Source: Desmodesmus armatus (lineage: Eukaryota > Chlorophyta > Chlorophyceae > Sphaeropleales > Scenedesmaceae). From it: 64,000 nucleotides of DNA. The notes beneath the pieces were generated by a model, which made no database searches, was not told the origin of the DNA, and saw nothing but the letters and a program-made list of their open reading frames with translations. The DNA is taken from assembly GCA_007449985.2 (NCBI GenBank), contig VIIQ02000725.1:186001-250000 (forward strand), written 5' to 3'. The translations under genes were made by a program, and so were the position numbers. Positions 11,701-21,389 of the stretch are shown here, piece by piece (positions within the stretch are counted from its first letter, which is position 1; every line of letters starts with the position of its first letter).

Positions 11701-14286
11701 GGCTCACATAGGTGGTGTAGTCAGCAAACTGAGCCGTGTCCACAGGCTTGTTGAACACCCACGCCAGCTGCACGACACAGCACGGCACAGCACGACACAG
11801 CACGGCATAGCACCACATGCGTCAAAGGCTTGCCACCAAGCAGGGAGCACGGCGTACAATTTGACGCGACCCAGGTGTTGGTCGTGACGTGCTGATGTCG
11901 CCAAAATGCTGAGCGGTCTGCAAGCAGTCATCAAAAGCCAATGATATCAAACCGCACGCTGGCCCTCTCATTGTCGCCTGCAGCACACCCCCAAGGTGAC
12001 CCTACATGCATTCCTGGGGGAGGTACTAGCACAGTGCTGCATCGCAGACTCAAGCAGGGGGGCGCCTTGCTCATGATGGCCTGCAGCCATTCAATCCCCT
12101 TCACCACAAGCGCCAGCCTGTCCGCTTTCAACTGCTCACCGAGGAGCCCCCCCCACACACACACAATCAACCTAAAACAACTGGAACAATTACATAACAG
12201 CACCCCCCCCCCCCCAAACACACACCCACACACCACTCCCCCCCCCTAACACAAGTTTGGGTCCAAGTGTCTTGCACATGCATACACAAGAAAGCAAACA
12301 CCCACACTCACATGGTGCTGCATTGCAGACTTCAGCAGTGGTAAACACGTCTTCACCACAATGTCCTGCAGCCGATCCTGCCTCTTCACGATCAGAGCCA
12401 GCCTCCCGCCCCACTCGCCAGGAAGCGTCACCCCTCCTCCTTAAAAACCCACAAAAACACCCGTAACACACCCCAGACGCAACATGCACCATCACGCAAC
12501 AGCACTACACGTGCTTCTGCAGAAGCGCCCCCCCCCCCCAAACACACGCGCGCTACAACACTCACGTGATGCTGCATCGCAGCGGCAGGCACGTCTTCAC
12601 CACAATGTCCTGCAACCGCTCCCGCCTCTTCACCATCAGCGCAAGCCTGTCCGCCTCTGTCAGTGCTAGCAAGCCGCCCCCCTCCTCCCTCCCACACACA
12701 CACCCCACACCGCCAAACACAACCCACAGATCACGTTGACAACAGGCGAGCCCCACAAGAGAAGACCCCCCCCCCCCCCCCCCCCCGCGTGCGCGCGCGC
12801 AAACCCACCCACCCACCCACCCACCCACCCACCCACAGAGACACTCACGTGGTGCTGCATTGCAGATTTCAGCAGCGGCAAACACGTCTTCACCACAATG
12901 TCCTGCAGCCGCTCCCGCCTCTTCACCATCAACGCCAGCCTGTCCGCCTCTGTCAGTGCTGGCAAGCCGCCCCCCTCCTCCCTCCTCTCCCCCCCCCACA
13001 CACACACACCCCACACCACCAAACACAAACCCACAGAACACGTTGACAACAGGCGAGCCCCACAAGAGAGGACCCACCCACCCACGCACCCACTCCCCCC
13101 CCCCCCCCCGTGCGCGCACACCCACCCACCCACCCACAGAGACACTCACATGATGCTGCATTGCAGACTTGAGCAGCGGCAGGCATGTCTTCACCACAAT
13201 GTCCTGCAGCCGCTCCCGCCTCTTCACCATCAGCACCAGCCTGTCCGCCTCTGTCAGTGCTAGCAAGCCGCCCCCCTCCTCCCTCCCACACACACACCCC
13301 ACACCGCCAAACACAAACCCACAGATCGCGTTGACAACAGGCGAGCCCCACAAGAGAGGACCCCCCCCCCCCCCCGCACGCGCGCAAACCCACCCACCCA
13401 CCCACAGAGACACTCACGTGATGCTGCATTGCAGACTTGAGCAGCGGCAGGCATGTCTTCACCACAATATCCTGCAACCGCTCCCGCCGCTTCACCATGA
13501 GCGCCAGCCTGTCCCCCTCTGTCAGCGCTGGCAAGCTGTCCCGCTGCTCCCTGAAGCTGTCACCGCCACCAGGGTTGTGGCGCGAACTGACCATGCAGCT
13601 GACCTGGAGCACAGCACAGCACGACACAGCACAGCACAGCACGACATTGCACAGCACGTGGCATCAGATCAAACATGGTGGAGCTCAAGAAGGCACGGAA
13701 CCGCACAGCATGCTGCACCAGAGGAGCAGCAGTGCGCAATTTTGCAGACGTGGAATGCCTGCGTCAACTTACTCACACCAGCGTGCAGCCTGCTGCTGCT
13801 GCTGCTGCTGCTGCTCCTGCTGCTCCTGCTGCTGGTGGTGCTGCTGCTGCTGCGCATGGCCAACAGAGGTGTCTCTTCCCCTCTCCGCTGGTCACTGGCC
13901 CCTGCCCCGCCCACCGATCAACACAGAGCTGAGCACCAAGGGCCAAAACACCGCTGTTGCTGGCATCACCACAATCCCTATGCCATCCCCATGCAGCTAC
14001 CCACCTCACACAGCGAGCCCTCAATCTCTGCCGTAAGGTCAGCAAACTTCCGCTTGAGCGTGAACAGCGCCCGCTGCTGCACCCGCACCTCCCGCTGCTG
14101 CTGCTGCTGCTGCTGCTGGTCCTTGACCGGCCCAGCAGCACCCTGTCCCGCTGCTGCTGCATCTGGTCCACAGAAGGGATCCCTGTCTGCTGCTGCTTCT
14201 CCCGCTGGTATGTCTGGCAGTTGGGCCAGCTGCTGAAAGTACTGCTGCTGCAGCTCCTCAGCAGTGGCCTGCGGCGGCTGCTCCTG

Positions 14287-14324
<38 letters not shown>

Positions 14325-15663
14325 CGGGCGCGCCTGCTTCGGTCTTCAAAGCTGCCAGCTGCTGCTGCTGCTGCTGTTGCGCAAGCTGCTGCTGCGCCTG
14401 CAGCTGCTCCCGCTGCTGGGCCTGCTGCTGCATTGCCAGCTGGTGCTCCAGCAGCTGCCTGTGCTGATGCTGCAGGAGCAGCTGCTGCTGCTGGTGCTGC
14501 AGCTGCTGTAGCGCCAGCAGCTGAATCGCCTGCTGCTGCTGGTCCTGCTGATGCTGCTGCTGATGCTTCCCGGCAACAGCGCGCTGTGCCGCCTGCTGCA
14601 GCTCGGCAGCTGCCGCTGCAGCTGCTGCCGCCACTGCTGCTGCGTTGGGCGCTGGCGTCACTGCTGCGCCTGCCTCCGCAGCAGCGGCGGCAGCGGCAGC
14701 AGCGGCGGCTGCCTCGACTGCTGCTATTGCTGCTTCGGCAGCAGCGGGGACCTGAGAGGCTGCAGCTGCTGCTGCCGCATCCAAAGCAGCTTGCTTTACT
14801 GCTGCAGCAGCAGCAGCATCTGCAGTGGATGCCTCTCCACCACCAGCAGCAGCATCAGAACCCCCTGCTGCCTCATTCTCAGCAGCAGCTGCAGCTGCGG
14901 CAGCAGCAGCGGCAGCAGCAGCGATCGCAGCTGCATTTTTTGGCGGTCGACCGCGCCCACGCTTCACTGGCGGTGGAGGGGCGGGGGCGGGAGCAGGGGT
15001 GGGGGCAGTGCCTGTGGTGCTGGCCTGTGCTGGGGCGCTGCTGTCCCCAGCAGCAGGGGGAGACGTTGCTGCTCCTCCCGCTGCTGCTGCTGCTCCTGTT
15101 GATGCAGCTGCTGTGCCTCCAGTAAGGCTGGTGCGGGGTGTTGTTGTTGCTGCTGCACCGTCTGCTTTGGCTGCTCCTGCTCCTACGAGCGCTGCTAGTG
15201 CTGCTGCTGGGTGTGTGGCCTTGAGGGCTGCTGCCAGCGCTGCAGGATTTGCTAAAGCAGCGCGCTGCAGGATGGCTGGATCAAACCCCAGCGCCATCTG
15301 CTGCCGGGCGACAGCTGCGGCAGCAGCTGCTGCAGCGGCTCCAGCTAGCATGGCTGGCTGCCCCTGCTGCAGCAGAGCTGCTTGTTGGTTCTGCATGAGC
15401 GCCTGCAACGCCTGCAAGTTGGGCTGCATGCCTACTGGCAGCAGGTTGAATGGCAGGGCTCCAGGAACTGCCCCACGCATCTGCTGCTGTAGCTGCTGGG
15501 CCTGATCTGCCCCCAGGGTGCCAGGTGGCACTTGCATGTATGATAGCGCGTGGTAGGGCAGGGAGGGAAGCTGCCCAGCTGAGAGTTGCTGCGTGGTTGT
15601 GGCTGATGGTGCTGGCGCTTTGCCATCTTGCTCCTGACTGCCCGGTTGACCACTGGAAGACAT
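5537..15663 (-). CDS. BET/GTE-like bromodomain protein with AT-hook and NET domain
   Basis: Nine exons in transcript order: 15663-14005, 13603-13418, 11767-11636, 11300-11208, 10731-10643, 9925-9808, 9025-8825, 8294-7508, 6669-5537. Phases join without a break to give about 1465 aa. Residues 1-553 are poly-Ala/poly-Gln with an AT-hook core (KRGRGRPPK) and a short coiled coil (LKRKFADLTAEIE). The bromodomain starts in exon 2 (alpha-Z, LQDIVVKTCLPLL), continues with AWVFNKPVD and SQPMDFGTM in exon 3 and FNNARTYN in exon 4; this Asn is the expected acetyl-lysine contact. Exons 5 and 6 are helical and Glu/Lys/Ala-rich. Exons 7 and 8 carry a NET domain (LPVKQLEAALGLVL, then VDLDLSRCTALELRQL). The C-terminus is acidic, Gln- and Ser-rich. 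BET proteins read acetylated histones and recruit transcription machinery in the nucleus. There is a single bromodomain, as in plant GTE proteins. Start chosen: the ATG opening MSSSGQPG. Confidence 0.88.
6696..7197. repeat. Intronic minisatellite, about 12 copies of a 41-43 bp unit
   Basis: The unit reads GACAAGGAGGGG(G)n, then GTGACATGAGATGTCGTGCA, then C/G AGGT. Copies differ mainly in G-run length (7-11) and in CACAGG versus CAGAGG. The array fills the last intron of the bromodomain gene (6670-7507). On the minus strand it contains no stop in several frames, which creates long artificial reading frames. At its upstream end in transcript sense (about 7215-7251) lies a truncated copy of the start of the last coding exon. 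Confidence 0.93.
8485..8532 (-). repeat. Partial copy of the second NET-domain exon, acceptor lost
   Basis: This duplicates the 5' end of the exon starting at 8294 (VKLDVDLxLSRCTALE). It lies upstream of it in transcript sense and differs at several bases. The AG immediately before the exon has become AT (GCATGTGAAG against CGTAGGTGAAG), so this copy should not be spliced in. A similar partial copy of the preceding exon (RMAPG region) is at about 8695-8748. Confidence 0.8.
9436..10372 (-). repeat. Cluster of partial copies around bromodomain-gene exon 6
   Basis: The complete exon is 9808-9925 (RAAKARACREAAAL ... MHERLGQLRVQ). Upstream in transcript sense lie three 5'-end copies, at about 10338-10371, 10183-10205 and 10046-10096, encoding AAKARAS, AAKACAS and RAAKARVCREAAAL. 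Downstream lie two 3'-end copies with GTGGGTG donors, at about 9592-9630 (WLGQLRVQ) and 9438-9492 (LLGHLDAMHERLGQLRVQ). The copies differ from each other by substitutions. Confidence 0.8.
10994..11028 (-). repeat. 3'-end copy of bromodomain-gene exon 4
   Basis: Encodes EGVHHIANRVQ followed by a GTCGAG donor-like site, against EDVHYMANRVQ plus GTGGGT in the complete exon at 11208-11300. It lies downstream in transcript sense. It fits the rule that downstream copies keep the 3' end of an exon. Confidence 0.75.
12030..13417 (-). repeat. Tandem array of the exon encoding the bromodomain alpha-Z helix
   Basis: Downstream of the complete exon (13418-13603) lie five more copies of its 3' part, at intervals of about 255-300 bp. 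Four keep a GTGAGTG-type donor: about 13145-13262, 12847-12963, 12565-12667 and 12310-12420. The most distant and most diverged (about 12030-12145) has no donor. The near copies encode RLALMVKRRERLQDIVV followed by KTCLPLLKSAMQHH; the 12565 copy has lost part of the helix. The surrounding intron (GTGGG runs, GTTGTCAACG, GTGTGTG) is copied with the exon. Confidence 0.88.
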
Positions 15664-16111
15664 ATTGTGTGTCCAGATCTAAGTTTGGGACATTTTGACG
15701 GGTGCTGAGGCTCTGCTGCAAGTTTCACCCGTTGTTGCCCCAGAAAAGGAATGCAGCTCCTGCCTGCTTACAAGCATACTCTGGATGAACCGCAGGACAT
15801 GATCCACAGTCATCGAATCGATGAAGACAAGTGAGGCCGGTGCCAACGGTATCACACAAAAAACTGGGACGTTCCCTAGCATCTCTGGTCGCACTTACTT
15901 GACGACAATCAGATATTTGGAAAACAAAGGTCTACAGCGCGCCCTGTCAACTTTCTGTCGTATCGATACGTTGGGCGGGCTCTGCAGCTCTGTCCCTTCC
16001 CAGGCTGCAGCACACAGGCTGAAACTCTTACTTCGAGGCCTTGAGATTGTTGTACGGCTCCTTGTGGCACGTGGAGGGAGTACTAGGAGGGCTCGACCAA
16101 CTGCAGCCAAG
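15664..16111. promoter_or_regulatory. Shared divergent promoter region, 448 bp
   Basis: The start codons of the bromodomain gene (minus, 15663) and the cysteine-rich gene (plus, 16112) are 448 bp apart and face outward, so both 5' UTRs and promoters must fit here. No TATA box or other core element was identified with confidence. Confidence 0.5.
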
Positions 16112-19003
16112 ATGGCCCGCGCGCGCTCAGCTAGCCTGGCAGTGTTCGCAGTCTTTGCAGTGCTGGCGCACAGCGTATCAGCTCAAAGTGGTCGGGATTG
16201 TGGAGCAGAGGGCCAGGCCTGCTGCTGTGCAGGTGCGTGAGTATGGAGGCTACAGCAGCAGTTGGTGCAAGTGCAGTTGGAGCAAGTTGCAGCTTGGACG
16301 GCCAATGCCAGCCTGGAATCAAACAATCTCCAAATTCATACACATTGGCATTATGAGTCTCTTCTTTGTGTTGTTACGTTTCTGTGTGCTGCAGCAACGG
16401 ATTGGCAGGCTCCTCGCTGCTGTGCCACTGGCCTGCAGTGCACAATGTTTGGCGGGCAGGGCTTTGGCACACCAGCAAACATCTCCGCACTCTGCATTCC
16501 AAAGGAGCCAAAGGTAAACACAAGCGCCAGCACCGTGCCACCACCCTCGATGCACTTAGGGAGTTATTAAGAGGGGGGAAGTCTGCTGTGCATTGCTGAG
16601 CCTTAGCTGCTTGCCCCTGCCTGGTGATACACCCAACCCCAGCCTTACCCACCTGACCCCCTCTTCCTTCTACTCCACCCACCCACCACGCATACTGTTG
16701 ATGCAGGGCTGTGGCTCAGAGGGTGCCTCCTGCTGTTTCAGCACTAATCCCAACGGCTACATGTCAGGCACCTGCAGCTCAGGCCTCACCTGCATCCCAG
16801 GTCCCACACCTTTCGGCAGCAGGGAGCAGTACGATAAGATCTCTACAGGGCTGGCAGCAGCAGCACGTGACAGCTCTGTCTCAGGGTCCTGCAAGAAAGC
16901 CACTGTCTGCAACACAGAGTTCAACCCATGTGGCAAGGCAGCAGGCTGCGGCAGTGCGGCCTGCCCTTCAGGGTTCTACTGCGCCAATGATGCCGACAGC
17001 GGCGTGGGGGATGTCTGCCTGCCCCTGCCAGTTAATGCTGGCAAGGCAGGTGGCCCCTGCCTACCCAACAACCTGCCTGTAAGTGACAGACTCCGCGTGA
17101 TTTGCTGACTAGAGAGCACTAACAATCACAAGGAAGGTGTGCAAGCACACATGGACTGGCAGAGCCTTGTCTAATGGTCTGGGTCTTCAGCAAGCTTACA
17201 CAGGTAGCCCCTTGCAAACAACGTCTGCATACACGTAAGGCCTTGCTCACAGAGCTGACTGGGGTGCAAGTCAAGTGTCAACAGGCCGTGCGTACTCTCT
17301 ATTTGTCGACCCTGCAGGGTGCACCCCTTGTGTCAGTCAAGGCGCTAGGCAATGTCCAGGTGTCAGCCCCCTTCTGCAGCGGCAGCGCCGTCTGCTTCAC
17401 ACCCATTGGAGGCGACACCACAGGCTTCCACTTTGACAAGGCAGGAGAGGCAAAGGACCTGGCCTCCAGGATCTCTGGCACACAGTGAGTCACTTACTAG
17501 TGCCAATGCTGCTGCCATAAGGAGGGGTGGGGGGGGGGGTGAGTTGTGTCGACAGATGGAGTACTTGCATACATGCAAGCTCACTAATACTGTCCTACTA
17601 GATAGGCAAGCAACAGTAACGTAATCGCTCAGTACCGAACAGTGCGTTGGTGGCAGGTGGAGACGCTAGACATCATCAACCTGCAGGAAAAAGTGTGTGT
17701 GTGTGTGTGGGGGGGGGGGGGGTAGGGGGAGGGAGGACCACGCGTGCCGGGGTAAACTAAGTCAGTGGTCTCACTCAGTCAGCGGTGGGTGTGCCCTCCA
17801 GCAGCACAGTGTCAACATGCAGCAGTGCCCTCAGCATGACGTAGGACACATCCACACACGTTCACACGCAGTTGCGCCATGCGCTTTGCAACGTGACGTG
17901 ACCCCACACTTTGCTGCGCTGCGCAGGTGTGTGGAGGTCCCTGCAGACTGTGGCACAGCAGTCGGCAAGACCTGCTGCCCCAGTGCAGGCCACATGGTGA
18001 CAGACAAGGTGCTGCCTACTGCCGCCTGGGGAGGCAGCGTGTGTGACCCAGCGGCTGGGGAGCACGGCACCTACTGTGACGGTGAGCTTGAGAGGGTTCA
18101 TGAACATGAACATGAAGATGAAGGTTCATGATCATCAGCACATCCGCTAGCAGCAGAGATGATGACAACAGCAGCGGCCGCAGGTGTTGCTGCTGCCAGC
18201 GGCAGCAATGGCAGCAGCACTTGAAGCAGCAGCCATCACAGCACGCTGATTAGCATGTGGACTTGGGCATCTGCAGTTGGCTGGGGGAGGGGGGCTGTCA
18301 AGTTGCACGTGCAGCTTTGCGGAGTGGTGATGCAGCGAATTCCAGACACAACAAGATAGTGGTTGCTGCCACAACAGTCTCTCATGCCTGCAGAGGGGAC
18401 CTTGCGGGATGCGTCACCACATGCATCATGCCACCGCTTGAAAGTGCTGCTGTGTTGCTGAGTTGCTGTTGTGGTGTTGTGTCTACAGGTAGCTATGCAG
18501 TGCTGGGCGGCCTGCCCATCGGCAAATGTGCTGCCAACCCTGCATGTGGAGGACCTGGACAGCCTTGCTGCAGGTGAAGGGGCGGACACTGCTGTTGTGC
18601 CCACGGGCACAGCAGCTGGTACAGCTTGTGTTAGCAGGTTATCCAGATTCAGGCACAGCTGCAGAAATGGGGGGGAGAGGGAGGTTGCAAACACATGCTG
18701 CCGTGGGAGCTGCCAGCGAGAGACGCAGGATCAAAATGGTCATGCAAGTATGCATGCATGTTGATTGCTCCTGTGGCTGCTGCCCCTGGTACCACCCGAG
18801 GATTATCACTGCAGTAGTGCATGTTCTCAATGCCACTTCTTGTCTTTCTCTCCTGCACCAACAGGTACAGCAAGCTCAACATGGCGGGGTTGAACTGCCC
18901 CAGGCTGGGCCGCCCTGGTGCTGGCTACTGCAGCCTGGCCAGCAAGTGTCTCCTGTGCCCCAAGATTGCCTACACAATCGAAGAGATTCTGAGGTGTTAC
19001 TGA
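16112..19003 (+). CDS. Secreted cysteine-rich protein
   Basis: Seven exons: 16112-16232, 16395-16513, 16707-17078, 17318-17484, 17927-18081, 18489-18573, 18865-19003. All junctions are GT-AG and the phases agree, giving 385 aa ending ILRCY. The N-terminus is a clear signal peptide (MARAR, a hydrophobic ASLAVFAVFAVLAH core, then SVSAQSG), so the product should enter the secretory pathway and be exported, placed in the wall or held in a vacuole. The mature chain has repeated CGxEGxxCC or CxxxGxxCC modules followed by GLxC, for example CGAEGQACCC, CGSEGASCC and CGGPGQPCC, typical of disulfide-rich extracellular proteins. No catalytic motif or named domain was recognised. Introns are clean of exon copies, unlike the neighbouring gene. 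Confidence 0.85.
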
Positions 19004-19821
19004 TGAGTTGTAGGGCGGAGGTGTAGTGAAGGGATGTTGTGTTATCAGCAGAGTGTCAGCTTGTGCACACCTTGCAGCATTCTTCTCTTCTTGCTTATCG
19101 TATGTCGCCGTACATTAGCGCCTTTCTTGGCTTGCGCAACAATAAAGCCTCAGTGACAGCTGTATTCACAAATGGTTGTACGCTGGGCTGGGTGGCCCTT
19201 ACATGGTTGGGGCCTTTCAAAAAGGGGGGGGGGGCGGCGCTGGTGCAATGGTGTGCAGCTTGTGCAGCAACCAAGCGCATGTGGAGACCGCACCAGCGCA
19301 GACACCGTACTCAGCATGCAGGTATAGGTGTGCAGTGTTGTGCAGTCAGGGGCCATCATGCAGCCTCCAAGGTTGCAGGGTCACCCTGAAAGTTTCAGTT
19401 TCCAGATGACTCCTGCAGCAGGTATGAGGCCCCTCATGCATGTGCTGACGGGCGACTGTATATGCGGTGCCATCTGCTGAATGTTGTTTGATGCTTGGAG
19501 TGTATTTGTCATAAGAGGTGGATGCCAGCTGGTCAGCTGCAAGTGATTGTGTGTTGTTACTGTTGCTTCCAAATAAGTTCGCACAGTTCATGGCCTCGTA
19601 AATGCTGTGTGTAGCAGCTGGGGGAAAATTGTGGTTGTATCAGTTGCTTGGCCGCCGAAAGGCTGTCATGATGTGGGGCTTTGATTGTGTGGCAGGTGAC
19701 ATGACAGCATGTCGTCCGCAGAGATGTAGCTGCAATGTGCACTTGCACATGCCAAGTTTCATAGTTCTCATGGTTTTCAGACGTGGTGTGGGCCCTGCTG
19801 ACCAAGTGGTCACCTGGTCAG

Positions 19822-19826
19822 TGTAA
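19822..19826 (+). terminator. Candidate TGTAA poly(A) signal
   Basis: First TGTAA seen after the stop at 19001-19003, implying a 3' UTR of about 0.8 kb. An AATAAA at about 19139 is a weaker alternative. Confidence 0.35.
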
Positions 19827-21389
19827 AGCGATGGTACGCATGGCCGAAAAGGTGCATGTTCAGGTGGTCACATCCTTTCTATGATCCACTGTCGGACAGC
19901 TGTTTTGCGGATCAGCAGCAGGCACTCCAGAGCCCCCTGCCGCAGCACGAATTCAAAATGCCCTCTGTATTGTTGCTCACTGCGCAGCTGCTGTCTGCCC
20001 CTGTGCATAGTTGTCAACATGTCACCCCGCATGCACACAGCACAGGCAATGCTTTAACCCCATGCGCATGCTGTCTGGCAGGATGTTCTGACATATGCTG
20101 GTGAAACCAACAAGGCACGAGCGTATCAACGAAGTAGCGCTCTCTGCATGTCCCTTGCAGAAACTCAACACCCTTCAGCAGCTGCTGCAAGGCCTCAAGG
20201 GGCATCACAAGGGGCTGGCAGGAATTGAGCTGCCGCCCACCCCCTTCCCGCCTCCTAGCAACAGGACCTTGCATTCAAGGCCCCTGTGCCTATGCCCGTC
20301 AACCACAACACGACCAGCTTGAGCAGCTGAGCGCACCTGCGTGCGGCTGCAACAGGGTCTGTGCTATCATGGGTACCAAACACTGCTTACAGGCCCGCCC
20401 ACACAGCCGAGGACGGTTACATCTGTGAATGAATTCTATGAAGATCGCGATGGCGGGCTCAACCTTGCTGGTGCTTTGATCGCACCGAAAGGCACGCCGT
20501 GGCCCAGGGCTGTTGGTCACATCAAAGGGATGAGTGGCAGTGCCAGGGTGGTGTAAGTGTACTGTTCTGTGTGGCTTCTGTTGCAGTGTGTGCAGGCTGG
20601 ACAGCGTGTGTTGCATGATGGCGAGAGTATGCATGTAGAGCTTTGCGCCGGGCAGATGTGAGGCGCTGCAAGGCCCTGCTGTTGGCTGTCCTGCTGTTAT
20701 CTCACTGGCTGCTGTCCCTGGTGTCTGGCCCCAGCACGGTGCTGCACCTGGTGAGCTACAGGCCGCAAACCTTGAGTGGCCATGGCTGGTGACAACAAAT
20801 CTCCAGGCTGGTGGGCAGGCTTTGCAAGGAAGGAATGAGTTTGAATCTTCACCACCGCCTCTCTAACCTGAGCAATGGTACTGCAGAAATCAGCGGACGG
20901 AAGCTTGCCATGTGTTGTGACCTGAACATGTGAGCATTTGGCAAGCTGATCACCCACTGGCCAGGCCCATGGGCCAGGTGATCCCTCATGAGTCTGGCCA
21001 AACCATGCCAAGTTGCTGTGAAATCACTTGGCCACCTGCCAAACACATCGATGACTTCAGTGCAGTGAACAACTCTTACAGAGCACAAGGCCACTGGGCT
21101 TGCACCGCTATTCTTCTTCAGGTCAGTCAGTCAGTGTTCGTCAGGTCATGCAACTGTCAAGTCAAATCCGAGTGTCCCACAAAAGCAGGCCTAATCAAGG
21201 TCCCTTCAACCAGCACGCTCTGAGATTGTTCACCTGAGGACTTCTCTTTGCTTTTTTGGCACAGGCAGTCTCGGTGGTTCCGTTTCGACGAGGCTGCTCT
21301 TTCGGACTTGACAAAGGCTCTCCCAGCACGCACCGACATTGCACATATATCAGTATCAATCAAAGCCACCCGGCCAGTCGTATACAGCC
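19827..21389. other. Intergenic region and promoter of the dehydratase gene
   Basis: No open frame here has coding character. It should contain the promoter and 5' UTR of the gene starting at 21390. No repeats or known elements were recognised. Confidence 0.4.

Noticed and set aside
13957..15505. Plus-strand Leu/Ala/Cys-rich frames opposite the first bromodomain-gene exon
   Set aside because: They are antisense shadows of CAG/GCN codons. The minus frame has an AT-hook, a coiled coil and correct splice phase.
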